A model generated the notes under the pieces. The model searched no databases and was not told the origin of the DNA. It worked only from the letters and a program-made list of their open reading frames with translations. This document shows, in pieces, positions 23,969 to 33,712 of a stretch of 64,000 bases of DNA (position 1 is the first letter of the stretch; each line of letters begins with the position of its first letter). The stretch comes from Corynebacterium sp. TAE3-ERU12 (GTDB taxonomy: Bacteria; Actinomycetota; Actinomycetes; Mycobacteriales; Mycobacteriaceae). The stretch lies in the NCBI RefSeq assembly GCF_019209905.1, contig NZ_JAHUTM010000001.1, positions 310,001-374,000 of the forward strand, in the 5' to 3' direction. A program made the translations under genes and the position numbers.

Positions 23969-24952
23969 ATGTCGATGATGTCTTTACGCCCTGGCCGGGC
24001 TACTGCGATCAGTGCCCGTGGAATGGTGCATGTCGAAGCGCACCCGATTGGCGGCACTGAGCCTGTTGTGGTGGATATTCGCGGCGCTGCGACGGTGAAC
24101 CGGGTGAGTGCCTCGGCGGTGAAGATCATCCGCCCGACAGGGGTGCTCGAGATTGTGGTGCGGCCCGAATCCGGTGGGGTTTTCGGTCCCAACCAGGCGG
24201 TATTGGCCCGGGTGGTGCGTGGCCGCCTCGGTACCCCAGGTGCGACTGGGGTGGAGTTGCCCCGCGCTGTGGTCGATGGGTGCGGTGAGTACATTCTTGG
24301 CACGCTCACAGTCGATGGGGACCAGTTGCAGGTGGCGGCCCCCGGTGCCGGCGGCGGCACTATCGAGGGGCCGGCGGCGACTGTGCGTGCGGGGTTGCGG
24401 GCACGCCTTGGTGCGGCTGGGTCTGGCCTCGGCGAGGCCGGCGGGCGCGGCGTGCCGGTGGTTGTGCATGTGGACGCTTCCGCGTCGATGATGAGCCCTG
24501 ATGTCGCCGCCATGGTCGACTATGCCGCCGAGATCATTGCCGGCACTATCGCCGCCCTGCCCGAGGTGCCCAGCATTGAGGTGCACAGTCGCGGCAGCAC
24601 TCACCACGTCGATACCGGCGCAGAACTTATTGGTGTGGTGCGCCAGGAAATCCACGCCGGGCGGTGTCGGATCGGTGCGCTGGAAAACCTGCCCAGCCAG
24701 CAGCCGCAGGGCGGTGCTGGGGCGCTGGTGTGGTGTGTGTCGGACGCTGTGCCTGCCGCGATTCGCTCCGGGGCCACCAGTGCGGTGGCGCTTGTGCTGG
24801 GTGATGCCGATACTGTTGCCGGGCGCACTGAGGTCGCCGTCGATAAGCAGCTTGCGCGTGCGCTTGCCGACGGTGATATCTGCGGTGCCGAACACCTCAT
24901 CGACGCGGTGCTGACTGCCCTGCCTGGGACGTCGGAAGGAGACCGCCAGTGA
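23969..24952 (+). CDS. Cytoplasmic vWA-domain protein of the GTPase operon
   Basis: A 327-residue protein without a signal peptide. Residues about 1-140 form a beta-rich N-terminal domain; about 160-320 form a vWA fold with the MIDAS motif VDASASM near residue 168. Cytoplasmic vWA proteins commonly work with NTPases. Here it sits directly upstream of the TRAFAC GTPase and overlaps it by four bases (GTGA), which suggests stoichiometric production and interaction. AGGA lies before the ATG. It is a second, independent vWA besides the secreted one at 11553-13973. Confidence 0.72.
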   Translation: MSMMSLRPGRATAISARGMVHVEAHPIGGTEPVVVDIRGAATVNRVSASAVKIIRPTGVLEIVVRPESGGVFGPNQAVLARVVRGRLGTPGATGVELPRAVVDGCGEYILGTLTVDGDQLQVAAPGAGGGTIEGPAATVRAGLRARLGAAGSGLGEAGGRGVPVVVHVDASASMMSPDVAAMVDYAAEIIAGTIAALPEVPSIEVHSRGSTHHVDTGAELIGVVRQEIHAGRCRIGALENLPSQQPQGGAGALVWCVSDAVPAAIRSGATSAVALVLGDADTVAGRTEVAVDKQLARALADGDICGAEHLIDAVLTALPGTSEGDRQ

Positions 24953-25962
24953 CTATGCCCACTGCCGCCGGGGCGGTAACTCGCTGCCCCTATACCTTCA
25001 AAGAAATTCGTGACCCCCGGTACCTGCAGTTTTTGCAGCAGAATAAGGGCCTGCCGGCTGACTGGGGCGATAGCGGCACCATATGCATTGCAATGGCCGG
25101 GGCGCGGGCGTCGGGCAAGAGCTTGTATATCGCCGTGGTGGTCAAACAACTAGCCCGGCTGCTGCAGAAACACCATCTGCCGCTCATTCCGATGGGGGAT
25201 ACCGGCCAACGCTACCGCGACCACTATGAGCATTCCCTTTTCGCCGAAATGGGGTTGCTGCGGCCCACCCCACGGATGGCTGCCGACGACGCCTATCACC
25301 GCGATCCGCTGATCTTCGATATCGGTAATTGGGACTGCGGTGGCGGTGAGCGCAAACACTATCTGGTGCTGCGCGATGTGGCTGGCGAGGACTTAGAACA
25401 ACTGCCTGATAACCCATCTGCGCTGGAGTTTTTCCAGCATGCCGACACGGTGCTGTTCCTCTTTGACCCGCTGGGGGTGCGCCGAATCCGCACCTATTTG
25501 AAGGGGCGGGTGGTCATGCCGCATGTGGGCGGGGACCCCGTGACAGTGCTGAATAACCTGCTGCGGGTGCTTGGCGGGGCCCGGCCGCCCTTGGCGGTGG
25601 CCTTGTCGAAATTCGACACCCTGCAGGAACTGGAGTTCAGCGGCGATACCGACTGGACTGAGATTATGGCCAACTACGGGGCGGCCTACCGGCGCGATAG
25701 TGATCTGGAATTCGGTGCCGCGGATTCACATCTGCTCGACGCGGAAATCCGGTCCATGTTGCTGCGGCTCAATGCCCACGATGTGGTCTACACCATCGAG
25801 TCCTGCTACCGGGACGCGCCGACATCATTTCGGTATTTCGCGACCTCGGCGCTCGGGGCGCCGCCGAAGGGCTCCCGCGTGGATGCGAGTAAGGGCATTG
25901 CACCATTTCGGTGTTTAGACCCCATTTTGTGGACATTAACCCGCAATGGCCTGCGAGTTTAA
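24949..25962 (+). CDS. TRAFAC-type P-loop GTPase, last gene of the operon
   Basis: A 337-residue protein with a Walker A loop GARASGKS (residues 51-58), a G3-like DVAGED (about 144-149) and a G4-like LSKFDTL (about 219-225, in place of NKxD). This fits the TRAFAC GTPases that accompany vWA and GAP1 proteins in actinobacterial multi-component systems. An N-terminal CPY segment (residues 13-15) precedes the GTPase fold. The start is GTG 24949 overlapping the previous stop; ATG 24955 is an alternative. It ends the operon. The next feature is one base later, an inverted copy of the 11-base word. Confidence 0.75.
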   Translation: MTMPTAAGAVTRCPYTFKEIRDPRYLQFLQQNKGLPADWGDSGTICIAMAGARASGKSLYIAVVVKQLARLLQKHHLPLIPMGDTGQRYRDHYEHSLFAEMGLLRPTPRMAADDAYHRDPLIFDIGNWDCGGGERKHYLVLRDVAGEDLEQLPDNPSALEFFQHADTVLFLFDPLGVRRIRTYLKGRVVMPHVGGDPVTVLNNLLRVLGGARPPLAVALSKFDTLQELEFSGDTDWTEIMANYGAAYRRDSDLEFGAADSHLLDAEIRSMLLRLNAHDVVYTIESCYRDAPTSFRYFATSALGAPPKGSRVDASKGIAPFRCLDPILWTLTRNGLRV

Positions 25963-25973
25963 CGTCGGCAAGC
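25963..25973 (-). repeat. Intergenic copy of the GCTTGCCGACG word
   Basis: The plus strand reads CGTCGGCAAGC immediately after the stop codon of the GTPase gene. This copy lies outside any coding sequence, which shows the word is not merely a Leu-Ala-Asp codon string. See the finding on the word for the full list. Confidence 0.7.
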
Positions 25974-26046
25974 CCTGAGTGGGGCAGGGGTGGCAGCGCA
26001 GCCGTTTTGGGTAATCGACGCTGGTTGCGCTACTCTGCCTGATTAG

Positions 26047-26109
26047 TCCCAAGAGCGTTTGGGAGCAGTGACTTACACCCAGTAGGCCAGCGAGAGCGGC
26101 TGACTGGGT
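26047..26109 (+). promoter_or_regulatory. Structured 5' leader of rpsL
   Basis: Two hairpins lie in the 259-base gap before rpsL: TCCCAA (26047-26052) with TTGGGA (26059-26064), and ACCCAGT (26077-26083) with ACTGGGT (26103-26109). They may form an autoregulatory leader for the rpsL-rpsG-fusA-tuf unit. I see no clear promoter boxes and no gene in this gap. Confidence 0.4.
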
Positions 26110-26221
26110 TACGCGCGTCCTAAAAGCGCACTGCAAACACATATTTTGAAGAACCAATTAAGCGCCCCCGTGGTGCGACTCCGGTCGTGCCAGGTGGGCC
26201 AGACCTACAGAAAGACGGTTC

Positions 26222-26593
26222 ATGCCCACTATTCAGCAGTTGGTCCGTAAGGGCCGCCACGACAAGAAGTCGGCGACCTCGACCGCCGCGCTGAAGGGTT
26301 CGCCCCAGCGCCGCGGCGTGTGCACCCGCGTGTACACCACCACCCCGAAGAAGCCGAACTCGGCTCTTCGTAAGGTCGCGCGTGTGCGTTTGACCTCCGG
26401 TATCGAGGTTTCCGCCTACATCCCGGGCGAGGGCCACAACCTGCAGGAGCACTCCATGGTGCTCGTCCGCGGCGGTCGTGTGAAGGACCTGCCGGGCGTG
26501 CGCTACAAGATCGTCCGAGGTTCCCTCGACACCCAGGGTGTTAAGGACCGCAAGCAGGCCCGTTCCCGCTACGGCGCGAAGAAGGAGAAGTAA
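26222..26593 (+). CDS. rpsL: 30S ribosomal protein S12
   Basis: A 123-residue protein, [12 protein letters not shown], with the decoding-centre loops [13 protein letters not shown] and [15 protein letters not shown]. The lysines at positions equivalent to E. coli 43 and 88 are present, so the sequence shows the streptomycin-susceptible form. It begins the str operon, with rpsG two bases after its stop. Confidence 0.98.
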   Translation: MPTIQQLVRKGRHDKKSATSTAALKGSPQRRGVCTRVYTTTPKKPNSALRKVARVRLTSGIEVSAYIPGEGHNLQEHSMVLVRGGRVKDLPGVRYKIVRGSLDTQGVKDRKQARSRYGAKKEK

Positions 26594-26595
26594 GA

Positions 26596-27066
26596 ATGCC
26601 TCGTAAAGGTCCCGCCCCGAAGCGTCCCGTCGTCAATGACCCCGTGTACGGCTCCCCGTTGGTGACCCAGCTCATCAACAAGGTGCTGCTCGACGGCAAG
26701 AAGTCCACCGCTGAGCGCATCGTCTACGGCGCTCTGGAGATGACTCGTGAGAAGACCGGTACCGACCCGGTGCTCACCCTCAAGCGCGCCCTGGAGAACG
26801 TCAAGCCCGCCCTCGAGGTGCGCTCCCGCCGTGTTGGTGGCGCCACCTACCAGGTGCCCGTTGAGGTCCGCCCGGGCCGCTCCAACACCCTGGCGCTGCG
26901 CTGGCTGCTGATGTTCTCCCGCCAGCGTCGTGAGAACACCATGACCGAGCGTCTGGCCAACGAAATCCTCGATGCCTCCAACGGCCTCGGTGCTTCCGTG
27001 AAGCGTCGCGAGGATACGCACAAGATGGCAGAGGCCAACCGCGCCTTCGCGCATTACCGCTGGTAA
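26596..27066 (+). CDS. rpsG: 30S ribosomal protein S7
   Basis: A 156-residue protein, [20 protein letters not shown], the primary 16S rRNA-binding organiser of the 30S head. Length and the conserved [16 protein letters not shown] segment are typical. It is separated from rpsL by two bases with GAAGGAGAAG upstream of the ATG, so the two are coupled. Confidence 0.98.
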   Translation: MPRKGPAPKRPVVNDPVYGSPLVTQLINKVLLDGKKSTAERIVYGALEMTREKTGTDPVLTLKRALENVKPALEVRSRRVGGATYQVPVEVRPGRSNTLALRWLLMFSRQRRENTMTERLANEILDASNGLGASVKRREDTHKMAEANRAFAHYRW

Positions 27067-27256
27067 TAGCGCTGATAGCGTCGGTTGCGGCCCATTTCAG
27101 GGTCGGATCGGCGAGTACCGGTCGGCCTCGGCCGGACGCGGTCAACGCGCCGCCACCGGAAATTGGTGGCAACATGAATAAAGCAACGCAACCGAGGTGG
27201 TTGCCAGCACACCGGCTGGTACGCCGCCGCAAAACCTGAAATGAGTGGGGAATCTA

Positions 27257-29389
27257 GTGGCTGAAGGTGCACTTCCCGTCAAGAAGGACCTCAACAAGGT
27301 CCGCAATATCGGCATCATGGCTCACATCGATGCCGGTAAGACCACCGCGACCGAGCGAATCCTGTTCTACACCGGCATCAACCGCAAGGTTGGCGAGACG
27401 CACGATGGTGCCTCGACCACCGACTGGATGGAGCAGGAGAAGGAACGCGGCATCACGATTACGTCTGCTGCCGTGACCTGTTTCTGGGAAGACAACCAGA
27501 TCAACATCATCGATACGCCGGGTCACGTCGACTTCACCGTCGAGGTCGAGCGCTCCCTGCGCGTGCTCGATGGCGCTGTCGCCGTCTTCGACGGTAAGGA
27601 GGGCGTGGAGCCCCAGTCCGAGCAGGTGTGGCGTCAGGCTGAGAAGTACGACGTCCCGCGTATCTGCTTCGTCAACAAGATGGACAAGCTCGGCGCTGAC
27701 TTCTACTACACCGTCGACACCATCGTCGATCGCCTCAACGCCAAGCCGCTGGTTATGCAGCTGCCCATTGGTGCCGAGGATGACTTCGACGGTGTCGTCG
27801 ACCTGCTCGAGATGAAGGCCTACATGTGGCCCGGCAAGACCGAGATCGGTACTGAGCCGACCATCACCGACATCCCCGATGACCTCAAGGACAAGGCCGC
27901 GGAGTACCACGAGAAGCTCGTGGAGCACGTCGCCGAGTCCGACGAAGAGCTCATGGAGAAGTACTTCGGTGGCGAGGAACTCACCATTGAAGAACTCAAG
28001 GCCGGCATCCGCAAGATGACCATCAACTCCGAGATCTACCCGGTGCTGTGTGGTTCGGCGTACAAGAACAAGGGCATCCAGCCCCTGCTTAACGCCATCA
28101 TCGACTACCTGCCGACCCCGATGGACGTCGGTGAGGTGCACGGTCACAAGATGGGCGATGAGTCCGTCGAGATGAACCGCAAGCCCTCCTCGAAGGAGCC
28201 GTTCTCGGCCCTGGCCTTCAAGATTGCGGCCCACCCGTTCTTCGGCAAGCTGACCTTCGTGCGCGTCTACTCCGGTCACGTGGAGCCCGGCGCCCAGGTG
28301 CTCAACTCCACCAAGGACCACAAGGAGCGCATCGGCAAGCTGTTCCAGATGCACGCCAATAAGGAGAACCCGGTTGACGACGCTTCGGCCGGTAATATCT
28401 ACGCGTTCATCGGCCTGAAGAACACCACCACCGGTGACACTCTTTGTGCTCCCGACGCTCCGGTTGTGCTGGAGTCCATGTCCTTCCCGGACCCGGTGAT
28501 CTCGGTTGCTATTGAGCCGAAGTCGAAGGCCGACCAGGAGAAGCTGGGTACCGCTATTCAGCGCCTGGCTGAAGAGGACCCGACCTTCACCGTGCGTCTT
28601 GACGACGAGACCGGCCAGACCGTCATCGGCGGTATGGGCGAGCTTCACCTCGACGTCCTGGTGGACCGCATGAAGCGCGAGTTCAAGGTCGAGGCCAATG
28701 TGGGCGCCCCGCAGGTTGCCTACCGCGAGACCATCCGCAAGCCGGTCGAGAAGTATGAGTACACCCACAAGAAGCAGACCGGTGGTTCCGGCCAGTTCGC
28801 GAAGGTCATCATCGCGCTCGAGCCGTACACCCCCGATGCCGAAGAGGTCGAGGAAGGCGCTTCCCCGATTTACCTCTTCGACAACCAGGTCACTGGTGGT
28901 CGTGTGCCCAAGGAGTACATCCCGTCGGTCGACGCCGGTATTCAGGACGCCATGCAGTACGGCACCGTCGCTGGCTTCCCGCTGGTCAATATCAAGGCCA
29001 CCCTGCTTGACGGCCAGTACCACGAGGTTGACTCCTCTGAGATGGCCTTCAAGGTCGCCGGTTCTATGGCGATGAAGGAAGCCGTGCAGAAGGCCAAGCC
29101 GGTGCTGCTCGAGCCGATGATGGCCGTCGAGGTCATCACCCCCGAGGAGTACATGGGTGAGGTCATTGGCGATATCAACTCGCGCCGTGGCCAGGTCAAC
29201 TCCATGGAAGACCGCGCTGGTGTGAAGGCCGTGAAGGCCCTCGTGCCGCTGTCGGAGATGTTCGGTTACGTCGGCGACCTGCGTTCCAAGACGCAGGGTC
29301 GTGCCAACTACACCATGATCTTCGACTCCTACGCGGAGGTTCCTTCCTCGGTTGCTCAGGAGATCATCTCCGAGCGCACCGGTGAGTAA
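27257..29389 (+). CDS. fusA: Elongation factor G
   Basis: A 710-residue translational GTPase that drives ribosomal translocation. GTPase motifs are [16 protein letters not shown] and NKMD, and domains II-V follow in full. The start is GTG 27257 ([16 protein letters not shown]); an in-frame GTG at 27245 is possible. The 190-base gap after rpsG contains a small hairpin (GCCACC 27152-27157 with GGTGGC 27165-27170) but no terminator, so it is probably cotranscribed with rpsL-rpsG. Confidence 0.97.
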   Translation: MAEGALPVKKDLNKVRNIGIMAHIDAGKTTATERILFYTGINRKVGETHDGASTTDWMEQEKERGITITSAAVTCFWEDNQINIIDTPGHVDFTVEVERSLRVLDGAVAVFDGKEGVEPQSEQVWRQAEKYDVPRICFVNKMDKLGADFYYTVDTIVDRLNAKPLVMQLPIGAEDDFDGVVDLLEMKAYMWPGKTEIGTEPTITDIPDDLKDKAAEYHEKLVEHVAESDEELMEKYFGGEELTIEELKAGIRKMTINSEIYPVLCGSAYKNKGIQPLLNAIIDYLPTPMDVGEVHGHKMGDESVEMNRKPSSKEPFSALAFKIAAHPFFGKLTFVRVYSGHVEPGAQVLNSTKDHKERIGKLFQMHANKENPVDDASAGNIYAFIGLKNTTTGDTLCAPDAPVVLESMSFPDPVISVAIEPKSKADQEKLGTAIQRLAEEDPTFTVRLDDETGQTVIGGMGELHLDVLVDRMKREFKVEANVGAPQVAYRETIRKPVEKYEYTHKKQTGGSGQFAKVIIALEPYTPDAEEVEEGASPIYLFDNQVTGGRVPKEYIPSVDAGIQDAMQYGTVAGFPLVNIKATLLDGQYHEVDSSEMAFKVAGSMAMKEAVQKAKPVLLEPMMAVEVITPEEYMGEVIGDINSRRGQVNSMEDRAGVKAVKALVPLSEMFGYVGDLRSKTQGRANYTMIFDSYAEVPSSVAQEIISERTGE

Positions 29390-29744
29390 GTAATTTAACG
29401 CCGCCCCCGTCACCTGGTTTTCCAGGTGGCGGCGGGTAGCGGCCCGCTGGGCACCGCCTCATAATCGAGACGGTTCTCAAGCCGGCCGTTACCCCTGCTG
29501 ATTGCGGGGAAGCGGGCGCTATCAGCCGGCGAAAACGTCGGTAGATACGCGGTTTGAAATGAACCGGCCGTGTCCCTAGTATTGGGTAACCGGCAATAAA
29601 GACATACGTCTACGCATGCCGTCATCCGGCTTCGCTGGGTCGGTGAGAATCCACCCCAACGGGGTTTGGATGCGCCAATGCGTAGGCTCCCACAATTCCG
29701 TGGCTACGAAAGTCGTGGCCACATGACGTCCAGGAGGACTAACA
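29390..29744 (+). promoter_or_regulatory. fusA-tuf intergenic region with hairpin
   Basis: This 355-base gap contains no credible gene. CCGTCACCTGG (29407-29417) pairs with CCAGGTGGCGG (29422-29432) across TTTT, a strong hairpin without a T-run that may weaken readthrough from fusA. The rest must hold the tuf leader and probably a tuf promoter; I could not pick confident boxes. AGGAGG lies about ten bases before the tuf start. Confidence 0.5.
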
Positions 29745-30935
29745 GTGGCGAAGGCGAAGTTCGAGCGTACGAAGCCGCACGTTAACATCGGCACCATCGG
29801 TCACGTCGACCACGGCAAGACCACCACCACCGCCGCCATCACCAAGGTGCTGGCCGAAGAGTTCCCGGAGCTCAATGAGGCTTTCGCCTTCGACGCCATC
29901 GATAAGGCGCCGGAGGAGAAGGAACGTGGCATCACCATCAACGTTTCCCACGTTGAGTACCAGACGGAGAAGCGCCACTACGCCCACGTCGACGCCCCGG
30001 GTCACGCCGACTACATCAAGAACATGATTACCGGCGCTGCTCAGATGGACGGTGCCATCCTCGTCGTCGCCGCAACCGACGGCCCGATGCCGCAGACCCG
30101 TGAGCACGTGCTCCTGGCTCGCCAGGTTGGTGTTCCCTACATCCTCGTCGCCCTGAACAAGTGCGACATGGTTGATGATGAGGAAATCATCGAGCTGGTC
30201 GAGATGGAGGTCCGCGAGCTGCTGGCCGAGCAGGATTACGATGAGGATGCCCCCATCGTGCACATCTCCGCTCTGAAGGCTCTCGAGGGCGACGCTGAGT
30301 GGACCAAGTCCATCGTCGAGCTCATGGAAGCTTGCGACGAGAACATCCCGGACCCGGTCCGCGAGACCGACAAGCCGTTCCTGATGCCGATCGAGGACAT
30401 CTTCACCATTACCGGTCGTGGCACCGTCGCCACCGGTCGTGTGGAGCGCGGCGAGCTCAACGTCAACGACGAGGTCGAGATCCTCGGCATCAAGGAAAAG
30501 TCCCAGAAGACCACCGTCACCGGTATCGAGATGTTCCGCAAGATGCTGGACTCCGCCGAGGCTGGCGACAACTGTGGTCTGCTGCTGCGCGGTATCAAGC
30601 GCGAGGACATCGAGCGTGGCCAGATTATCGCCAAGCCCGGTGCCTACACCCCGCACACCGAGTTCGAGGGCTCCGTCTACATCCTGGCCAAGGATGAGGG
30701 CGGCCGCCACACCCCGTTCTTCGACAACTACCGCCCGCAGTTCTACTTCCGCACCACCGACGTCACCGGCGTCGTGAAGCTGCCGGAGGGCACCGAGATG
30801 GTCATGCCGGGCGACAACGTCGACATGTCCGTCACCCTGATCCAGCCGGTCGCCATGGACGAGGGCCTGCGCTTCGCTATCCGCGAAGGTGGCCGCACCG
30901 TCGGCGCCGGTCGCGTCACCAAGATCAACAAGTAA
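29745..30935 (+). CDS. tuf: Elongation factor Tu
   Basis: A 396-residue GTPase that delivers aminoacyl-tRNA. Motifs are [17 protein letters not shown] and NKCD, with a full domain II ([12 protein letters not shown]) and domain III. The start is GTG with AGGAGG upstream. A terminator follows about 45 bases after the stop. Confidence 0.98.
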   Translation: MAKAKFERTKPHVNIGTIGHVDHGKTTTTAAITKVLAEEFPELNEAFAFDAIDKAPEEKERGITINVSHVEYQTEKRHYAHVDAPGHADYIKNMITGAAQMDGAILVVAATDGPMPQTREHVLLARQVGVPYILVALNKCDMVDDEEIIELVEMEVRELLAEQDYDEDAPIVHISALKALEGDAEWTKSIVELMEACDENIPDPVRETDKPFLMPIEDIFTITGRGTVATGRVERGELNVNDEVEILGIKEKSQKTTVTGIEMFRKMLDSAEAGDNCGLLLRGIKREDIERGQIIAKPGAYTPHTEFEGSVYILAKDEGGRHTPFFDNYRPQFYFRTTDVTGVVKLPEGTEMVMPGDNVDMSVTLIQPVAMDEGLRFAIREGGRTVGAGRVTKINK

Positions 30936-30979
30936 GACTGTTGGTCTAGCGAGGTGCTCCGCACCTAGCGACAACGTTC

Positions 30980-31014
30980 ACCACCCGTTGCCCCACCAGG
31001 GCGCGGGTGGTTTT
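30980..31014 (+). terminator. Terminator after tuf
   Basis: ACCACCCG (30980-30987) pairs with CGGGTGGT (31004-31011), followed by TTT. Beyond it, 31015-31260 holds a few further inverted repeats (for example GGCCTC-TCT-GAGGCC) but no gene that I can support. Confidence 0.82.
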
Positions 31015-31192
31015 CGTATGTCCAGGGCCTCTCTGAGGCCACCTTGGGCTCTAGCCCTCTGCCTTACCCGGCGGTCCTGTGCAGCCCACCAGCCCGGCAT
31101 GCCACCCTCGGGTGAGTAGTTGCCCTGGGATGTCTTCTAAAGCCGCTGTGTGGGGCGTGTAGACCTCATCTGTGGGCACCTGGGGATACAGA

Positions 31193-31223
31193 ACAGCCCC
31201 CGTGCAAAGAGCACGGGGGCTGT
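31193..31223 (-). terminator. Hairpin downstream of the Asp23 cluster
   Basis: ACAGCCCCCGTGC (31193-31205) pairs perfectly with GCACGGGGGCTGT (31211-31223) across AAAGA. It lies 37 bases beyond the last gene of the minus-strand cluster. It lacks a clear T-run but is a very stable stem. Confidence 0.65.
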
Positions 31224-31260
31224 GGTGCAGCCAGAGCGGCTTAGTGTCGCTGCGTGAGCA

Positions 31261-31767
31261 TTAGTCGTCAGCGTCGACGCGAAGCAGGAAGCGAACCGCG
31301 ATGGGGTTCTCCACTGCTTCGAGGATATTCTTATGAGCCTGCTCGCATGCCTGGAGGACAGGAGCCGGGTCAGCGCGGTGCCGCTGGTCAATGGTGACCG
31401 TAATGGTGTCACGGCCCTGAATGACCTTGGTCGTACCATTGGCGCGACGCACACCGGGAGCCGTTTCCAGCTCCTTGGCAACAGCGTCGGCAATGATCTT
31501 CGGGTCGTAGATCAGCGTGCCAGTGCCATCAGAAGCGCCGTCAATGACGGTATCGATGGACTTGCGGGACACATTGATCACGAACAGCCAGAGCGCAATC
31601 ACAATGCTGGCGATGGCGATGATGAGCAGAACCCACCAGGCGACGTCCTTCGGCAGATCGATGACTTCATCGACACCGAAGTAGAGGCCAGCAATGCCGG
31701 CGGCTAGCAGCACGGCTCCGAGCAGGAACGCGGCGAACCGGTTGAGGAAAACAGTCGTACTGGTCAT
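31261..31767 (-). CDS. AmaP-like membrane protein of the Asp23 cluster
   Basis: A 168-residue protein with two N-terminal membrane helices (about 9-29 and 43-65) and a cytoplasmic domain of about 100 residues. This layout resembles AmaP, the membrane anchor of Asp23 in Gram-positive bacteria, though the sequence similarity cannot be tested here. It is the last gene of the cluster and overlaps the upstream gene by four bases. Confidence 0.6.
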   Translation of the reverse strand: MTSTTVFLNRFAAFLLGAVLLAAGIAGLYFGVDEVIDLPKDVAWWVLLIIAIASIVIALWLFVINVSRKSIDTVIDGASDGTGTLIYDPKIIADAVAKELETAPGVRRANGTTKVIQGRDTITVTIDQRHRADPAPVLQACEQAHKNILEAVENPIAVRFLLRVDADD

Positions 31768-32303
31768 CGTGCGACCTCCGTCTTCGAAGCGATATGAACA
31801 CGGACCTTCGGCGGCTTAGCCAGGATGGTGGTGACCTCGTCGGTCACAACCTGCTCAATTTCCTGCTTAGCGCCAGCAAGGTCATTGCCGGCGTAATGCA
31901 CCGACACCTTGACCGAGTTCGGCTTCGCGACGGTGGTTGCAGTGAATACACCAGCAACCGAACGGGCACGCAGCGAGCAGCGGCGAGCCACATCCATCGG
32001 ACGAATCCAGGTGTGTGCGGCATTGGTCTGCAGATGCGTCTTACGACGCGGCTTCAGAGCAGCCAAAACCGAGAAAACACCAAGGATGATGAACACCACA
32101 AGAATGGTGTAAATCAACCAGCGGTAGTCCTGGCTGAGCACCTCGTTGAGGAACCACTCGAACCACTCGGGCCGACCAGCAACGTCATAGCGCACCAGCA
32201 GGTCGTGGATAGCAACCACGGCCGCACCGATGAGCAACACCATGAACAGCAGGGAGAAGAACAGGGATGCGGGCAAAGCCTTCGGTGGCTTTAATTCCTT
32301 CAT
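31764..32303 (-). CDS. DUF6286-like membrane protein of the Asp23 cluster
   Basis: A 179-residue protein with two membrane helices (about 13-35 and 62-84) and a C-terminal soluble domain (about 90-179). It fits the DUF6286 proteins that accompany Asp23 genes in Actinobacteria. Its function is unknown, probably envelope maintenance with the neighbouring Asp23 proteins. It lies three bases after the upstream gene. Confidence 0.65.
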   Translation of the reverse strand: MKELKPPKALPASLFFSLLFMVLLIGAAVVAIHDLLVRYDVAGRPEWFEWFLNEVLSQDYRWLIYTILVVFIILGVFSVLAALKPRRKTHLQTNAAHTWIRPMDVARRCSLRARSVAGVFTATTVAKPNSVKVSVHYAGNDLAGAKQEIEQVVTDEVTTILAKPPKVRVHIASKTEVAR

Positions 32304-32306
32304 CGC

Positions 32307-33152
32307 TTAGACCTCCTCTGACTGCGCAGCGCGCTGGTTGTAATTCTGCGAGACACGGCGACCGGGAATGATCTCCGGGGAACGCAGCGCACGCGGGGCG
32401 GGAACCGTGGGGGAGTAGACCTCCACCGGCTTCGCAGCCGATACCGACTTCGCCTCACGACGATGAATCTGCGGGCTTCGCAGGTCATCGGCAGCGGGCG
32501 CGGATACGGAATCAACTGTGCGGTGAGAAATAACCTCAGGTTTCCGGACCTCAACCGGGGCGGGCGCCGACACAGAGCGGGCCGGCTGCTGGGACAGCAC
32601 CGTGACCTGCTTGAGTGGGGCGTGCTCCGGAATAGTGACCGGGTGGGTCACCGCAACGCTGCGGATATCGGGGTGCCGGATCGTGCGCGCAGCCGGCGGG
32701 GCCGGCGGGTGCATCTCCGGGTGAGCAGGAATATGGGGCTGCTCGAAGTCCGGGGAATTACTACGCGCGTCGAGCTGCTCGCGGGACACCGGCACGTAGC
32801 CGGCGGTCGGACGAGCTGCTTCGACCTGAACATTGACGCAATTGGCGCGAACGCCAGCGCCTTCATCGAACCAGGTGATGATGCTGTCGCGCACCGACTG
32901 GGCAACGCGGCCGACCGGGCAGGGCCAGCGCACAGCAATACGGGCTTCGACAGTCACCACGGCGCCGGTAGCGTCGGCACTGATATCGATCTTGGGCAGG
33001 TCGGTACCAAACCAGTTGATACCGCCGCCCTTTGATTCGACGATTGTGCCGGGCACTGAGGCAATAGCTGCGCGAGCCAATCTGTCGAGGGCACGGGTGT
33101 TGATCCGGGTTACGCCCGGACCGTCACCCGCGGAAACATTAACTTCGGCCAT
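32307..33152 (-). CDS. Asp23/Gls24-like protein with long low-complexity tail
   Basis: A 281-residue protein. Residues 1-120 (GVTRINTRALDRLARAAIAS and following, with paired beta strands VVTVEARIAVRWPCPV) resemble the Asp23 fold. Residues about 130-281 are Pro/Ala/Val/Ser-rich with repeated units of the type RSVSAPAPVEVRKPEV and KSVSAAKPVEVYSPTV, likely disordered. The tail is an actinobacterial elaboration. Its role is unknown. Confidence 0.6.
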   Translation of the reverse strand: MAEVNVSAGDGPGVTRINTRALDRLARAAIASVPGTIVESKGGGINWFGTDLPKIDISADATGAVVTVEARIAVRWPCPVGRVAQSVRDSIITWFDEGAGVRANCVNVQVEAARPTAGYVPVSREQLDARSNSPDFEQPHIPAHPEMHPPAPPAARTIRHPDIRSVAVTHPVTIPEHAPLKQVTVLSQQPARSVSAPAPVEVRKPEVISHRTVDSVSAPAADDLRSPQIHRREAKSVSAAKPVEVYSPTVPAPRALRSPEIIPGRRVSQNYNQRAAQSEEV

Positions 33153-33156
33153 GGGC

Positions 33157-33342
33157 TTAGCCCCTGCCGTTGCCGCCGCGGGAACCCAAGACCGAACGCA
33201 GATCGATCATGCCGTCCATGTGGGCGCCGATGATGGCACCGATGGCGGCCAGGGCGATGCCGAGGATGAACGCGTCGAAGCCCCCGGTCACGGTGATAAG
33301 GGTCAGCAGTAGGCCGACAATCATGCCTAACCACAGTTTCAT
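33157..33342 (-). CDS. Small DUF2273-like membrane protein
   Basis: A 61-residue protein with two hydrophobic segments (LWLGMIVGLLLTLITVTGG and AFILGIALAAIGAIIGAHM) and a basic Gly-rich C-terminus. DUF2273 proteins of this size are standard members of Asp23 clusters. It overlaps the upstream gene by four bases. Confidence 0.6.
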   Translation of the reverse strand: MKLWLGMIVGLLLTLITVTGGFDAFILGIALAAIGAIIGAHMDGMIDLRSVLGSRGGNGRG

Positions 33343-33710
33343 TGAGTACCTCCGGAAGAGGACTGCTCCTGAGAAGCAGTCGTGATAGCAGCGAGGACAA
33401 CGTCAATAGGACGGTCATCGCCGTTGGAAAGGGCGCCTCGAGCGGCAGCGCGGATTTCGTCGGCCTGCTGGCGAATATCGCCAGCAGACTCGACATCAAC
33501 CACTAGCTTGACGTGAACCTCAAGGGTTCCGTCCTGCTCACGAAGCCCGGCGACACGGCGCCGGGGAAAGAGCATCGCAACTTCGCCGTACGAACCATTA
33601 TCGAGGTCCGAGACGTAGGGCAGCTCGAGCACCGCCTGAGAGATGGCCTCGGCGCGGTCTGAGTCGATTTCGTACTCAGCCGCGTCCGAAGCGCCGACGG
33701 GCTTGGTCAT
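33339..33710 (-). CDS. Hypothetical protein of the Asp23 cluster
   Basis: A 123-residue soluble protein. The central alternating strands (GTLEVHVKLVVDVESAGDIR) recall an Asp23-like half-domain, but I cannot assign it firmly. Its position between the canonical Asp23 gene and the DUF2273-like gene, with two bases to the former, places it in the same operon. Confidence 0.6.
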   Translation of the reverse strand: MTKPVGASDAAEYEIDSDRAEAISQAVLELPYVSDLDNGSYGEVAMLFPRRRVAGLREQDGTLEVHVKLVVDVESAGDIRQQADEIRAAARGALSNGDDRPIDVVLAAITTASQEQSSSGGTQ

Positions 33711-33712
33711 AC

